Assembly (NCBI GenBank): GCA_016201275.1
Contig: JACQDB010000136.1
Coordinates: forward strand, 1-45,667
DNA from: Acidobacteriota bacterium
GTDB taxonomy: Bacteria > Acidobacteriota > Blastocatellia > UBA7656
Direction of reading: 5' to 3'
Length of the DNA: 45,667 nt
Below, one piece after another: positions 24,973 through 33,923 of this stretch. A program made the translations under genes and the position numbers. Each line of letters begins with the position of its first letter. The first letter of the stretch is position 1. The notes beneath the pieces were generated by a model. It ran no database searches, was not told the origin of the DNA, and was given only the letters and a program-made list of their open reading frames with translations.

Positions 24973-27333
24973 ATGCAGATTTTGAGTCACCTCACAGACG
25001 ACGAATTCTTTGACCGCGAAAAGGTCGCGGCGCAACTTTACTCGCTGGCCTCGCGCTGCAAAAGCGCGCAGGTGCATAGCCTAGTTTCGCCACACCCCGA
25101 AGCCGACAGCGGCAGGCGCGAACGCCAGAACGGGCGCGCCTTGAACGCCTTGTTGTTGGGCGCGCCACGCACCGGCAAGACCGAACTGTTACGCAAAACC
25201 TTCGACCGCTTGTTTGCCGACAGCGATGATTTAGCGCCCATCTATTTTACTTTTCGCAGCTATGGAGTGAATGTCGAACGCTTTGCGCGAGACTATTTTT
25301 CGCAATTTTTCGCGCAGTTTCTCGCCTTTCGTCTGAATGATCGAACCCTGTTGGCCTTGGCCGGTGAAGCGCTTTCGTCGCTGACCCAGAACACTTCCTC
25401 GGAAGATTATTTCTGGGTGCGGAATTTGGTGGACTCCTTCATCAAAGCCGAGCAAGAGAATGACCCCCTCACCATGTTGCGGCTGGCTTTGAATGCGCCG
25501 ATCATCGCGGCTTCACAAACCCGTGTCGTGCCGTTCATCATGCTCGACAATTTTCATCTGCTGGCCGCTGGCGCGGGTCAACCCGGCGATGACGCGGCGC
25601 GTCAATTGTTGTTCACGGAATTCATCCGCGCCTTCACCTTGCAGGACAGCATAGCGATTAAAACCGGAGCCGATTGCGTGATCTCGCCGGGCTATGTGCT
25701 ATGCGGATTGCGCCGGGTGTTGGTCGAGATGATGCCCGCCGACGAAGGCGTTTTCGAGCGCCTGGAATTGATTCGTCTGGAGCCGCTGGCCGAGGAACCT
25801 TTGGAACAGATGATTCGCGCTACGGCCAATAATTTGGGCGTGGAGATCAGCGACTCGACTGCAGAGTTGATGATTCAACAACTCAACCGCGATATTTTTT
25901 ATACGCGCTCGATGCTGGATGCGGCGGCGGCTGCAGGAGTGCGGCTCAAATCGTTCATGGAATTTGAGCGTCTTTACACCGAAGAGATTTTGCGTGGGCG
26001 AGTCAGTCATTATCTGGATGCCGTGATGCGCGAAGTGGCGGCGGATTCGCGTTTGCGACGCGCTGCCATAGAAGCCTTGGTCTTGGTGATGGATTCGCAT
26101 AGCGCCGTGCCGATAGATGCGGTGATGGAACGCATCAGCGCCTTTACTGCCGACGCCGAAAAATTGTTGCTGCGAATGCACGCCAGAGAACTGGTCGAAA
26201 TCAATTTTGGTTTTGTGCAGGCGGCTGCCGATACCGTGCTTGCCGATTATGTTCAGGCTCGGTATCGCAACGAAATTGCCGGAGCGCGGCGTCCGTTGGC
26301 GGGCGAAGAATTGCTCGGTGAAAAACTGAAGCATTCCTACAAGCTGATGATGAGCCGCTACAATCGCTCGGTTGAAATGCAGTTGATCGAGTTATTGTCG
26401 CGCTACGATTTTCAGGCGGTTCCAACGGTATTGCTTGATGATGCCGAGTACGAAAAATTGTATCGTCGCATGAGTCGTGTGCAGGCGCGGCAATCCTTGG
26501 AAGAGGACACGGCGCGTGTGCGTTTGCCGCAGATGGTGCTGGTGGATGATCTAGGCAGAGGCGATTTGGCGAATGCCAGTTGGCGGATGTTTGCCGCCAA
26601 AGGATTTGAAGGTGGCATCTACAGCGAGGCGAATGAAACTCTGTGGCTGATCGCGCTGATCAATTCCAGAGAGCCTCTGGATGAAGACGCCGTGCAGCAC
26701 ATTGATGCGCGTCTGGAAGCGGCGTCGCGCAATCTGCGAATCGGCAATCAAACCAAAACGGTGCGCTGGTACATCAGCAAAGAAGGCTTTGCGCCGTTAG
26801 CCAAAAAACCGTTGCAGGAGTTGAAGGCGCATCGTTCGACTTATACGCAGCTTGATCTGTTGCATGATTTTCTGCTCAAGAGCGCCGCCAAAGCCGGACA
26901 ATCGCGCAGCGTCAACGAAGTCGAATTAATCATACCGATTGAAGATGAAGCCGAATTGATTGCCGTCCGCACGGTTGAGCAAATCGCTCGTGCCGCAGAT
27001 TTTGATAAAGAGTCCATCAATCAAATCAAGACCGCGTTGATTGAAGCCTGCATCAATGCCGCCGAGCATAGCGACAGCCCCGACCGCAAAATCTATCATC
27101 GCTTCGCCATTGAAAATGATCGGCTGGTGATTTCGGTTTCCAACAAAGGCAAAACCTTCGGCTGGATGAATAGCGCAAATGGCAATGTTGAAAGCAGCGA
27201 AACGGCAAAAGGAACACGCGGTCGCGGCTTGAAGATTATTCGCGGGCTGATGGACGAGGTGCATTTCGAGCGCACCGATGACGGCGCTACGCTGGTCATG
27301 ACAAAGTTGCTAAAATCATCCGATTCGCAGTAA
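24973..27333 (+). CDS. AAA-like ATPase fused to RsbW-type anti-sigma kinase domain
   Basis: This 786-residue protein combines two ATP-binding modules. The N-terminal part is an AAA/STAND-like ATPase: Walker A GAPRTGKT at 63-70 and a Walker-B-like FIMLDNF at about 188-194, then a helical middle region. The C-terminal domain (about 640-786) is a GHKL kinase-like fold of the RsbW/SpoIIAB type: N box EACINAAEH (about 691-699) and G box GRGLKIIRGLMDE (about 750-762). RsbW proteins bind sigma factors and phosphorylate STAS antagonists, and a STAS gene follows 260 bp downstream. The substrate and the sigma factor are not in the window. The start has no clear SD. The gene starts 38 bases after the GGDEF gene. 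Confidence 0.85.
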   Translation: MQILSHLTDDEFFDREKVAAQLYSLASRCKSAQVHSLVSPHPEADSGRRERQNGRALNALLLGAPRTGKTELLRKTFDRLFADSDDLAPIYFTFRSYGVNVERFARDYFSQFFAQFLAFRLNDRTLLALAGEALSSLTQNTSSEDYFWVRNLVDSFIKAEQENDPLTMLRLALNAPIIAASQTRVVPFIMLDNFHLLAAGAGQPGDDAARQLLFTEFIRAFTLQDSIAIKTGADCVISPGYVLCGLRRVLVEMMPADEGVFERLELIRLEPLAEEPLEQMIRATANNLGVEISDSTAELMIQQLNRDIFYTRSMLDAAAAAGVRLKSFMEFERLYTEEILRGRVSHYLDAVMREVAADSRLRRAAIEALVLVMDSHSAVPIDAVMERISAFTADAEKLLLRMHARELVEINFGFVQAAADTVLADYVQARYRNEIAGARRPLAGEELLGEKLKHSYKLMMSRYNRSVEMQLIELLSRYDFQAVPTVLLDDAEYEKLYRRMSRVQARQSLEEDTARVRLPQMVLVDDLGRGDLANASWRMFAAKGFEGGIYSEANETLWLIALINSREPLDEDAVQHIDARLEAASRNLRIGNQTKTVRWYISKEGFAPLAKKPLQELKAHRSTYTQLDLLHDFLLKSAAKAGQSRSVNEVELIIPIEDEAELIAVRTVEQIARAADFDKESINQIKTALIEACINAAEHSDSPDRKIYHRFAIENDRLVISVSNKGKTFGWMNSANGNVESSETAKGTRGRGLKIIRGLMDEVHFERTDDGATLVMTKLLKSSDSQ

Positions 27334-27593
27334 GATAGCGGCGTTTGGCAGGCCACCCTTCCTGCCCAAACCGCTGTAGTTGCAAAAAGCCCTGACGTAC
27401 CAATCCTCTGATTTCCTGAGCCAGGACGATGCAGGAATCAGTCATTTTATTCGCTATAAAAAAATCTATAACGATGGTTGAATAGCTCTGCCTTGCGCTG
27501 TCTCGGTTTGCCGACAACGGCTTTGGCGAGGACTTCAACCTGCGTCATAGAGGTTGTCACTATGCAGGTTCAGGCAGCGACGAAGGAGGCTTT

Positions 27594-27947
27594 ATGAACG
27601 GTATGGAGGTGAAAGCGAAACTTGTTGAGGGGACAGCGATTCTGTATCCGGGCGCTTATCTCAATCAACTCAGAGGCGAAGTCATCGAGCATCGTTGTCA
27701 GGCATTGCTCGATCAGGGCGTGCGGCGGCTGGTGATTAATTTTGCCGAGACCGAATTAATCAACAGCATAGGCATTTCGATTCTGCTCGGCGTCATCGAA
27801 ACCGTGAACGCGGCAAACGGCACGCTGTTGATTTCCAATCTCAATGAATCGAACCGCGAGTTATTCGAGATGCTTGGCTTGTTGTCGCACCTCTGCATAG
27901 AGGAGACCGAAGAGAGGGCGCTCGCCAAGTTCCATTCATGCGCTTGA
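27594..27947 (+). CDS. STAS-domain anti-sigma factor antagonist
   Basis: This 117-residue cytosolic protein has the SpoIIAA/RsbV fold. The conserved phosphorylation region reads LINSIGISILLG, with candidate serines S58 and S62 at the start of the helix. In partner switching the dephosphorylated form binds the RsbW-type kinase and releases the sigma factor. It probably partners the preceding ATPase-kinase. AAGGAGG (27583-27589) gives strong support to ATG 27594. The 260-bp gap upstream holds a hairpin-like GTTTGGCAGG/CCTGCCCAAAC (about 27343-27374), and the MITE-like element follows the gene. Confidence 0.9.
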   Translation: MNGMEVKAKLVEGTAILYPGAYLNQLRGEVIEHRCQALLDQGVRRLVINFAETELINSIGISILLGVIETVNAANGTLLISNLNESNRELFEMLGLLSHLCIEETEERALAKFHSCA

Positions 27948-27976
27948 AGCGAAGAAGCAGCAATGAGAACCGCATG

Positions 27977-28085
27977 GATAGCGGGTTGCAGAGGTGCGCG
28001 CTTGGTTGAGCGATGCTCACAGGCCGCCGTGCGGCGGTCGCAGACCGCCTCTCAACAAATCGCACACATCTGCAACCCGCTATAG
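27977..28085. repeat. MITE-like element, copy C (TATAGCG termini)
   Basis: The element is about 109 bp: GATAGCGGGTTGCAGAGG at the left and ATCTGCAACCCGCTATA at the right, inverse of each other over about 25 bases. Inner segments GTTGAG and GACCGCCTCTCAAC also pair. This is the most symmetrical copy. It lies between the STAS and HD-GYP genes. Confidence 0.8.
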
Positions 28086-28148
28086 GAACAGGGAATGATT
28101 TGAACCGATCAGGAGAGCGGCTGAGAGAACGCTTTCAGAGGGGAAGAC

Positions 28149-29399
28149 ATGATAAAACTCGAAATGCGAAAAATGCTGCACACCATAGCAGCCTTGACCG
28201 ATTTGGGCAACGAGATCAACTCCAGCAAAGATTTCGATGAAGTGATACGAACTTCTTTGCATACTTGTTTAGGCACGCTGGCGATTCCGAAAGGCGCTAT
28301 CGCACGCTACAGCGCCAAGCCCAGGCAATTGAAAATCGTCGCCGCCAAAGGCTTGGCGGGCGTGGTCGGGCAGAAGATTGAATTGGGTGTGGATGAAGTG
28401 GCAAAAATCGCTGCGCGCACACGGCCTATTAAATTGACCGCCGAACGCAATGGCCTGGCGCATTTCGTGCGCCGCAACCAAGAGATGTTTAACAAGCTGC
28501 GCGCCCACCTGGCCGTGCCGATGATCGTGCAGGGCGAATTAATCGGCGTGATTTATTTATCCGAGAAGCTCTCCGGCGAAGCCTTCAGCGACGACGATTT
28601 AACGATCATCAACACCATCGCCCGTCATATCGGACTGGCGTTTTACAATCAACGCTTGATCGTTTCGCTCAAGCGCCGCGCCGAAGAAAATCGGCGGCTG
28701 TATAAAGAGATGCGCCAGGTCTATCACGATGTGGTGCGCGCTTTTGGTTCGGCGATTGATTTGAAAGACGCCTACACCAAAGGCCATTCGGATCGCGTGG
28801 CGCGCTACTCTGAAGCGATTGCCAGAGAGATGGGCTTGAGCGGCGAGGAACTGGAAAACATAGGCGTCGCCGGTTATCTGCACGACATCGGCAAGATCAC
28901 CGTTGACCGCGCCATCATCAACAACCCGCGCCCGCTGACCGAACGCGAATTCAAAGAACTCAATAAACACGCGGTCACCGGTTATGAAATCCTCGCCAAC
29001 ATACGCCACCCTTGGCAGGAGATTGCTTATATGACCAAATGTCATCATGAAAAAGTTGACGGCACGGGCTACCCGCAGGGCTTGCGCGGCGACGAGATTC
29101 CGCTAGGGTCGCGCATCGTAACGCTGGCCGATTCTTTCGATGCGATGATGACCGACCGACCGTATCGCGTCCGCCTGCCGCTGGAAAAAGCCTTGAACGA
29201 TGTCGAACGCAACACCAATTCGCAGTTCGATGCCCGCGTGGTTACGGCTTTCTGTCGCCTGTTATTGAAAGAGCTGAATGGCGCGAGCCGCGAACGCATT
29301 ATCATACCGATGATTGGTTTGAAGTTTGACCGCGCCCAAATCGTCAGCCAACTCGAAGCGATCATCAGTCAGTTTGAAGAGATAAGTCTGGCCGTATGA
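28149..29399 (+). CDS. GAF-HD-GYP c-di-GMP phosphodiesterase
   Basis: This 416-residue cytosolic protein has a GAF domain (about 15-185), a linker coiled coil and an HD-GYP domain (about 205-400). Metal and catalytic motifs are intact: HSDR (217-220), LHDIGK with H245-D246, HHE (299-301) and DGTGYP (304-309). HD-GYP enzymes hydrolyse c-di-GMP to pGpG or GMP. Together with the GGDEF gene upstream, the cluster can in principle make and remove the messenger. An AGGGGA motif precedes ATG 28149. Confidence 0.93.
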   Translation: MIKLEMRKMLHTIAALTDLGNEINSSKDFDEVIRTSLHTCLGTLAIPKGAIARYSAKPRQLKIVAAKGLAGVVGQKIELGVDEVAKIAARTRPIKLTAERNGLAHFVRRNQEMFNKLRAHLAVPMIVQGELIGVIYLSEKLSGEAFSDDDLTIINTIARHIGLAFYNQRLIVSLKRRAEENRRLYKEMRQVYHDVVRAFGSAIDLKDAYTKGHSDRVARYSEAIAREMGLSGEELENIGVAGYLHDIGKITVDRAIINNPRPLTEREFKELNKHAVTGYEILANIRHPWQEIAYMTKCHHEKVDGTGYPQGLRGDEIPLGSRIVTLADSFDAMMTDRPYRVRLPLEKALNDVERNTNSQFDARVVTAFCRLLLKELNGASRERIIIPMIGLKFDRAQIVSQLEAIISQFEEISLAV

Positions 29400-29542
29400 A
29401 CGCTAGTTTCGCGCTCTCGTTCAGCCTCAGCGCCTCAACGCGGTTTGGTGTTGGCGCTCGCTTTGAGGTGGTGGGCCAGCTTTTTTCATCCGGCGCAAAA
29501 TGCTTGCGACAGTTTTCCTGTTACCGGTAGCGAATTGATTTT

Positions 29543-30472
29543 ATGGAAGAGCGCAACCCGCCAGCGACAATGCCAACTACGAAGGCAACCTTTGTGGTAA
29601 CGGCCATGAGTTTTGCAGTGTTGGCGCTGGCCTTTTCTTCCATCTTCATCATCAAGCTGGAACACGCCGAAGTGCCGCCGTTGGTGATCGCTTTTTATCG
29701 CATGGCAATGGCTACGGTGTTATTGCTGCCGTTGGCGTTGGCCTGCAAACGTCGAGAGATGTTTGCCTTCAGCGGCAGAGAATTTTTTCTGCTGGCTTTG
29801 GGCGGCGGATTTTTAGCTCTGCATTTCGGTGCCTGGATTTCGTCGCTGCGATACATACCGATTGCGACCTCTGTGGTGTTGGTCAACAGTCATCCGCTGT
29901 TTGTGGTGCTGGCCTCTTACTTTTTTCTCGGTCACAAGCCTGCACGCTTGAGTGTGGCGGGAACCTTGATAGGCTTGATCGGTATGCTCATCATCAGCAA
30001 AGACGGTTTGAGCCATGCAGAGTTTGCGCTCAAGGGCGATGCGCTGGCCATCGTCGGCGCGCTTGCCGTGGTCGGCTATTTCATCATCGGCAGCAAGGTC
30101 CGCACCCGCGTCAGTCTGCTCGGTTATGTGACGCCGCTTTACGCGGTCTGTGCGCTGGCGTTGTTGGTCTGGACGTTGGCCAGCGGCAACTCTTTGTATC
30201 CGTTTGCCGGAAAGGTCTGGGGCTATTTTTTGGCGCTTGCGATTGTGCCGACGATACTCGGCCACACGGTCTTCAACTGGGCAATCAAGCACGTTGCGCC
30301 GGCGACGATTTCACTAGCCTTTCTGGGCGAGCCAGTGGTGGCCGCGATTCTGGCCTATGTCATTTTCGGGCAACGTCCACCTGCGGCCACCTTCATCGGC
30401 GGGGCGCTGGTGTTAGGCGGAATTTATTTGACCATGCGATCAACGCCCGTGCCTGAAAGTGTCGGCGAATAA
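29543..30472 (+). CDS. EamA-family (DMT) transporter
   Basis: This inner-membrane protein of 309 residues has ten hydrophobic helices in two EamA repeats. The second repeat ends with SLAFLGEPVVAAILAYVIFG, the family's signature. Members export or import amino acids, nucleobases or other small metabolites; the substrate cannot be read from sequence. It lies 143 bp after the HD-GYP gene. No clear SD is visible. Confidence 0.88.
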   Translation: MEERNPPATMPTTKATFVVTAMSFAVLALAFSSIFIIKLEHAEVPPLVIAFYRMAMATVLLLPLALACKRREMFAFSGREFFLLALGGGFLALHFGAWISSLRYIPIATSVVLVNSHPLFVVLASYFFLGHKPARLSVAGTLIGLIGMLIISKDGLSHAEFALKGDALAIVGALAVVGYFIIGSKVRTRVSLLGYVTPLYAVCALALLVWTLASGNSLYPFAGKVWGYFLALAIVPTILGHTVFNWAIKHVAPATISLAFLGEPVVAAILAYVIFGQRPPAATFIGGALVLGGIYLTMRSTPVPESVGE

Positions 30473-30705
30473 CTGCCGCTAGATTTTTCTTGACCGCCTT
30501 GCGCCTACATAAAAAGCCCGTATTTACAGGGGAAATTGCAGACTCGCGTCAAGCCGCCGAATCGCCAGGATGCGCCAAGCCAAGTGCGCTCTCCATACCA
30601 ACATCAGCACAAGTTGCCATTTTGATTGAAACTTGACCACGACGCCTTCGCTTGTCACGCGCTGCGTTTCGTAATAATCTCAAGGTGCAGGAAGGGGGAA
30701 TCAAC

Positions 30706-30891
30706 ATGGCTTCAGATGATTTGAACAAACTACATGGCATTCTTCACCAAACTTTGGTCGAGGTCGAAATCGCTATGGATACCAAGAGCTATCCCGATTG
30801 GGCGGATACCAAAGAGAATCTTTTGAAAGCCATAGACATCACTCGTCGCCTGGAGCGCGACCAAATCTGGGCGAAGTTATCGAAGAAATAA
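30706..30891 (+). CDS. Small unrecognised helical protein
   Basis: This 61-residue acidic/basic helical protein (MASDDLNKLHGILHQTL...) is not recognised. GAAGGGGGAA lies about eight bases before ATG 30706, supporting translation. The upstream 230 bp (30473-30705) holds no gene. It ends 45 bases before pcp on the same strand, so both may share one transcript. Confidence 0.65.
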   Translation: MASDDLNKLHGILHQTLVEVEIAMDTKSYPDWADTKENLLKAIDITRRLERDQIWAKLSKK

Positions 30892-30935
30892 CCGAGGCTT
30901 GCAGATGCTCAATATCTCCAAGTTCGGCAAAGCGT

Positions 30936-31616
30936 ATGAAGAAAGTTTTACTCACAGCCTTTGAACCGTTTGACGGGGAACTCATTAATCCATCTTTTGA
31001 AGTTGCCAGAGCGCTTGCCGAAAGGCGTTGCGCTGCTGCCGAGGTGCAAACTCTGGTGCTGCCGGTTGACCGTTTCGAGGCCATCAATCTGGCGCTGCAA
31101 GCGCTACAGGAAGTCGCGCCGGATGTGGTGATTTTGACGGGCGAAGCGGGAGGCCGATTCCGCGTCACGCCGGAGCGCGTGGCGATCAATGTGGAGGATT
31201 TTCGCATCCCCGACAACGCCGGCAATCAACCGCAAGGCGAGCCGATCATCGAAGGCGCGGCGGTCGGTTATTTTTCGACGCTGCCGATTTACGCGATAGT
31301 GGAACGCTTAATCGCCGCCAACATTCCTGCAAAGATTTCCGACAGCGCCGGAACTTATCTGTGCAACCGGCTGTTTTATTGTGTCAGGCATTTTTTGGAA
31401 AGCGAAAAAATGCCCGTAAAAGCAGGCTTTTTGCACTTGCCGTATCTGCACGAGCAGACTCTGGCAAAGCGTCTGGATGTTCCCGGCTTCGCACGCGAAA
31501 CCCTGATCGAGGCGGTCAAACTCGCTATAGAAGTTGCGGTTGAAGTTGCGCCATCAACTGCGCCGGTTTCGCTTCGTAGCAGCGACCTGTCTATAAAATG
31601 TAGCGAAAGAATGTAG
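30936..31616 (+). CDS. pcp: Pyroglutamyl-peptidase I (C15 family)
   Basis: This cytosolic cysteine peptidase removes N-terminal pyroglutamate from peptides. The 226 residues have the family length. The triad is intact: E80 in PERVAINVEDFRIPDN, C143 in SAGTYLCNRLFY and H167 in GFLHLPY. ATG 30936 opens with KKVLLTAFEPF, the usual N terminus. The frame is open further upstream (to 30798), but that part has no family similarity. Confidence 0.94.
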   Translation: MKKVLLTAFEPFDGELINPSFEVARALAERRCAAAEVQTLVLPVDRFEAINLALQALQEVAPDVVILTGEAGGRFRVTPERVAINVEDFRIPDNAGNQPQGEPIIEGAAVGYFSTLPIYAIVERLIAANIPAKISDSAGTYLCNRLFYCVRHFLESEKMPVKAGFLHLPYLHEQTLAKRLDVPGFARETLIEAVKLAIEVAVEVAPSTAPVSLRSSDLSIKCSERM

Positions 31617-31691
31617 CGAAGAACACATTCCCCAGCCCCGTATTACTTTTTTAGCACTACCGAATTGTGAATGAAATAATCTGCAAAACGT

Positions 31692-31783
31692 GAGTGATTT
31701 TCCCATGCCTGGTACGGGCGACCACCGCAGGCTCGCCCGTACCAGGTTGCACTTTATTTTATCCGCAACCCTTACTCGCAATC
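31692..31783. repeat. Dispersed hairpin repeat, copy 2 (inverse of the copy near 302-380)
   Basis: The core is a hairpin GGTACGGGCGACC...GGCTCGCCCGTACC near 31720-31742. On the minus strand the flanks read AAGGGTTGCGGAT, AAATAAAGTGCAACCTGG and, after the hairpin, CAGGCATGGG. They match the stretch at 302-380 on the plus strand with few changes. It lies just downstream of the serA stop codon and the pcp end, between two convergent genes. Confidence 0.7.
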
Positions 31784-31788
31784 TCTCT

Positions 31789-33369
31789 TTACAATTTCAC
31801 CTGCTGAACTGAAATGACATCAGGCAAGGCGGCCAATTCTTTCAATGCCTCTGCCGGCATTTGATGATCTATTTGTACCATTGCCAACGCGCTTTCGCCG
31901 ATTTTTTTTCTGCCCAGATAGAGCCGCCCGATATTGATGTGCTTATCGCCGATGAACGAAGCGATGCGTCCCAACACTCCCGGCGCGTCGCGGTTGAACA
32001 GCACCAATATGTGACCCTTCGGAATCGCTTCGGTGTTAAAGCCGTTGATGCGAACGATGCGCGCATCGCGTTTGCCAAACAACGCTCCTGCGACTTCGCT
32101 CTCTTTGGCAGCGGTCACCGTTTGCACGCGAATCATGCTGGCGAAATCCACGGCCTTGCGTTGCAGCGATTCGCTGACTTTGATGCCGCGCTCTGCGGCC
32201 ACTAGCGCCGCATTCACCATACTGATGCGCTCGATCACCGGACTGAGCAAGCCCGTCAGAATTGCCTGCGTGATCGGCTTCACGTCATGTTGCGTCACGT
32301 CGCCGGAGTATTCGATTTTTACTTCGCGCAAATCGTGACCGAAGACTTGGCCTTGAAAGAGGCCGAGCTTTTCGCCCAGCGTGATGTAGGGGCCGATGAC
32401 TTCCAACAATTCTGCGCTCACCGAAGGCGCGTTGACCGCGCCGCGCACGGCGTTGTTTTGCAGATAGTCCAAAACCTGTTCGGCAATCATAGTCGCCACG
32501 CCCAATTGCGCCTCTTGCGTTGACGCGCCTAGATGCGGCGTGACGATCACCGCTTCGAGTTGCAGCAGCGGATTATCGGGCGGCGTCGGCTCCTGGGCAA
32601 AAACATCTATGGCTGCTCCGGCAATTTTTCCGGCGCGAATCGCCGCAGCGAGCGCCGCTTCATCAATCAATCCGCCGCGCGCGCAATTGACAATTCGCGC
32701 TCCGGTTTTCATCTTGTCCAGCGAAGCGGCGTTGATGATATTGCGCGTCGCTTCGATGAGCGGCGTGTGCAGGGTGAGGAAATCGGCACGGGCAAAAATT
32801 TCATCCAGCGAAGTCATGTCTATGCCTAATTCTCTGGCGGCTTCGGGAGTGAAGTACGGGTCATAAGCCAGCACATTCATGCCGAAGGCGCGGGCGCGGT
32901 CGGCTACGGTTGAGCCGATGCGCCCCAGCCCGATGATGCCCAGGGTTTTGTTCATCAACTCGACGCCGACGAATTTGGTTTTTTCCCAGCCCCCGTTTTT
33001 AGTTGAGGCGACGGCTTGGGGAATCTTTCTTGCCAGCGCCATCAACATCGCCCAAGTGTGTTCGGCAGTGGTCACGGTGTTGCCAGCGGCGGCATTCATG
33101 ACGATGATGCCGCGCCGCGTTGCCGCCGCTACATCAATGTTATCAACACCGGTTCCGGCACGCCCTACGACGCGCAGCTTGGCGGCGCGTTCGATGAGGT
33201 CTGCCGTAACCTGAGTTTTGCTGCGAACGATCAAACCTTCGAAATCGCCAATGATTTCGGCCAATTCATCGGCCTTGAGATGGGGGCGTTCTGTCACGAC
33301 CAGCCCTTCTACCGATTGCAAAATTTCCACGCCGGTCTTTTCCAGACCATCACAAACCAGTATTCGCAT
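31789..33369 (-). CDS. serA: D-3-phosphoglycerate dehydrogenase (long form)
   Basis: This cytosolic enzyme oxidises 3-phosphoglycerate to 3-phosphohydroxypyruvate, the first step of serine synthesis. Its 526 residues have the long (type I) form. The catalytic part has GLGRIG (147-152), R231 in NCARGG, E260 and H279 in PHLGAS. An intervening domain (about 320-450) and a C-terminal ACT domain (LFNRDAPGVLGRIASFIGDKHINI) follow, as in serine-feedback-regulated enzymes. ATG 33369 has AAGG six bases upstream; ATG 33375 overlaps that SD. Confidence 0.96.
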   Translation of the reverse strand: MRILVCDGLEKTGVEILQSVEGLVVTERPHLKADELAEIIGDFEGLIVRSKTQVTADLIERAAKLRVVGRAGTGVDNIDVAAATRRGIIVMNAAAGNTVTTAEHTWAMLMALARKIPQAVASTKNGGWEKTKFVGVELMNKTLGIIGLGRIGSTVADRARAFGMNVLAYDPYFTPEAARELGIDMTSLDEIFARADFLTLHTPLIEATRNIINAASLDKMKTGARIVNCARGGLIDEAALAAAIRAGKIAGAAIDVFAQEPTPPDNPLLQLEAVIVTPHLGASTQEAQLGVATMIAEQVLDYLQNNAVRGAVNAPSVSAELLEVIGPYITLGEKLGLFQGQVFGHDLREVKIEYSGDVTQHDVKPITQAILTGLLSPVIERISMVNAALVAAERGIKVSESLQRKAVDFASMIRVQTVTAAKESEVAGALFGKRDARIVRINGFNTEAIPKGHILVLFNRDAPGVLGRIASFIGDKHINIGRLYLGRKKIGESALAMVQIDHQMPAEALKELAALPDVISVQQVKL

Positions 33370-33467
33370 AACCATCCTTTACTATGAAATTTTATCTGAC
33401 GATTGTAGCCTCTGGCCGGTCACAGAGAAAGTCTGGGCGCACGGGTTTGGGATTAAATCAGGGACAC

Positions 33468-33600
33468 CCTTGTACAAGCGATCACCGCAGAGTCATTCAT
33501 ACTGTGTCGAATCCACATAGCATCCAATATCATTCAAAGCGAGCGACCACCGCAAGGGCACTCATACAAGAGCATTTGCAAGCCACTCAGGTTTTGCAGT
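33468..33600. repeat. Degenerate dispersed-repeat modules
   Basis: Two imperfect copies of a module with GCGA(T/C)CACCGCA lie near 33479-33502 and 33543-33570. The module matches the hairpin core of the repeats at 333-364 and 31720-31742. No gene is seen in 33376-33997. Confidence 0.45.
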
Positions 33601-33619
33601 GCAGGAAATTTACAACTCT

Positions 33620-33765
33620 TAGAGCGGTTTTTGTTTGAGATTACGGAAACCTCAAAACCCGTTGAACGGCGGTCGAAGACCTTCGTGCGGTCGAAGACCT
33701 TCGTGCGGTCGAAGACCGCTGCTCAACGATAGGGGGTTCCGTACACTCATATGCAAACCGCTCTA
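33620..33765. repeat. Diverged MITE-like element with 18-bp tandem core
   Basis: Ends TAGAGCGGTTT (33620) and AAACCGCTCTA (33765) are inverted, with further imperfect pairing (ACGGAAACC against GGTTCCGT). Inside, GTTGAACGGCGGTC and GACCGCTGCTCAAC are inverted. Between them an 18-bp unit starting CGGTCGAAGACC repeats at 33670, 33688 and 33706. The inner arms relate it to the TATAGCG family. Confidence 0.6.
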
Positions 33766-33856
33766 GGCGGAAGGTTGTTCGCGAAAAACTGTAGCGCCAG
33801 ATGCGACAGTCGGTGTGCTTGATGCGGTGATGACTTGTCACTACTCAGCCAATGAA

Positions 33857-33923
33857 TGCGGCTCTGCCGCTTTGAGGTGCGGAGAGGCCGAGCCTCTCCG
33901 CACCTCAAAGCGGCAGAACCGCA
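33857..33923. repeat. Palindrome with 32-base arms
   Basis: Arm 33857-33888 pairs with 33892-33923 with one mismatch and a three-base loop. It contains the segment GCCTCTCCGCACCTCAAAGC shared with the palindrome at 22812-22888. It lies 74 bases before the start of the ligase gene. Confidence 0.85.
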
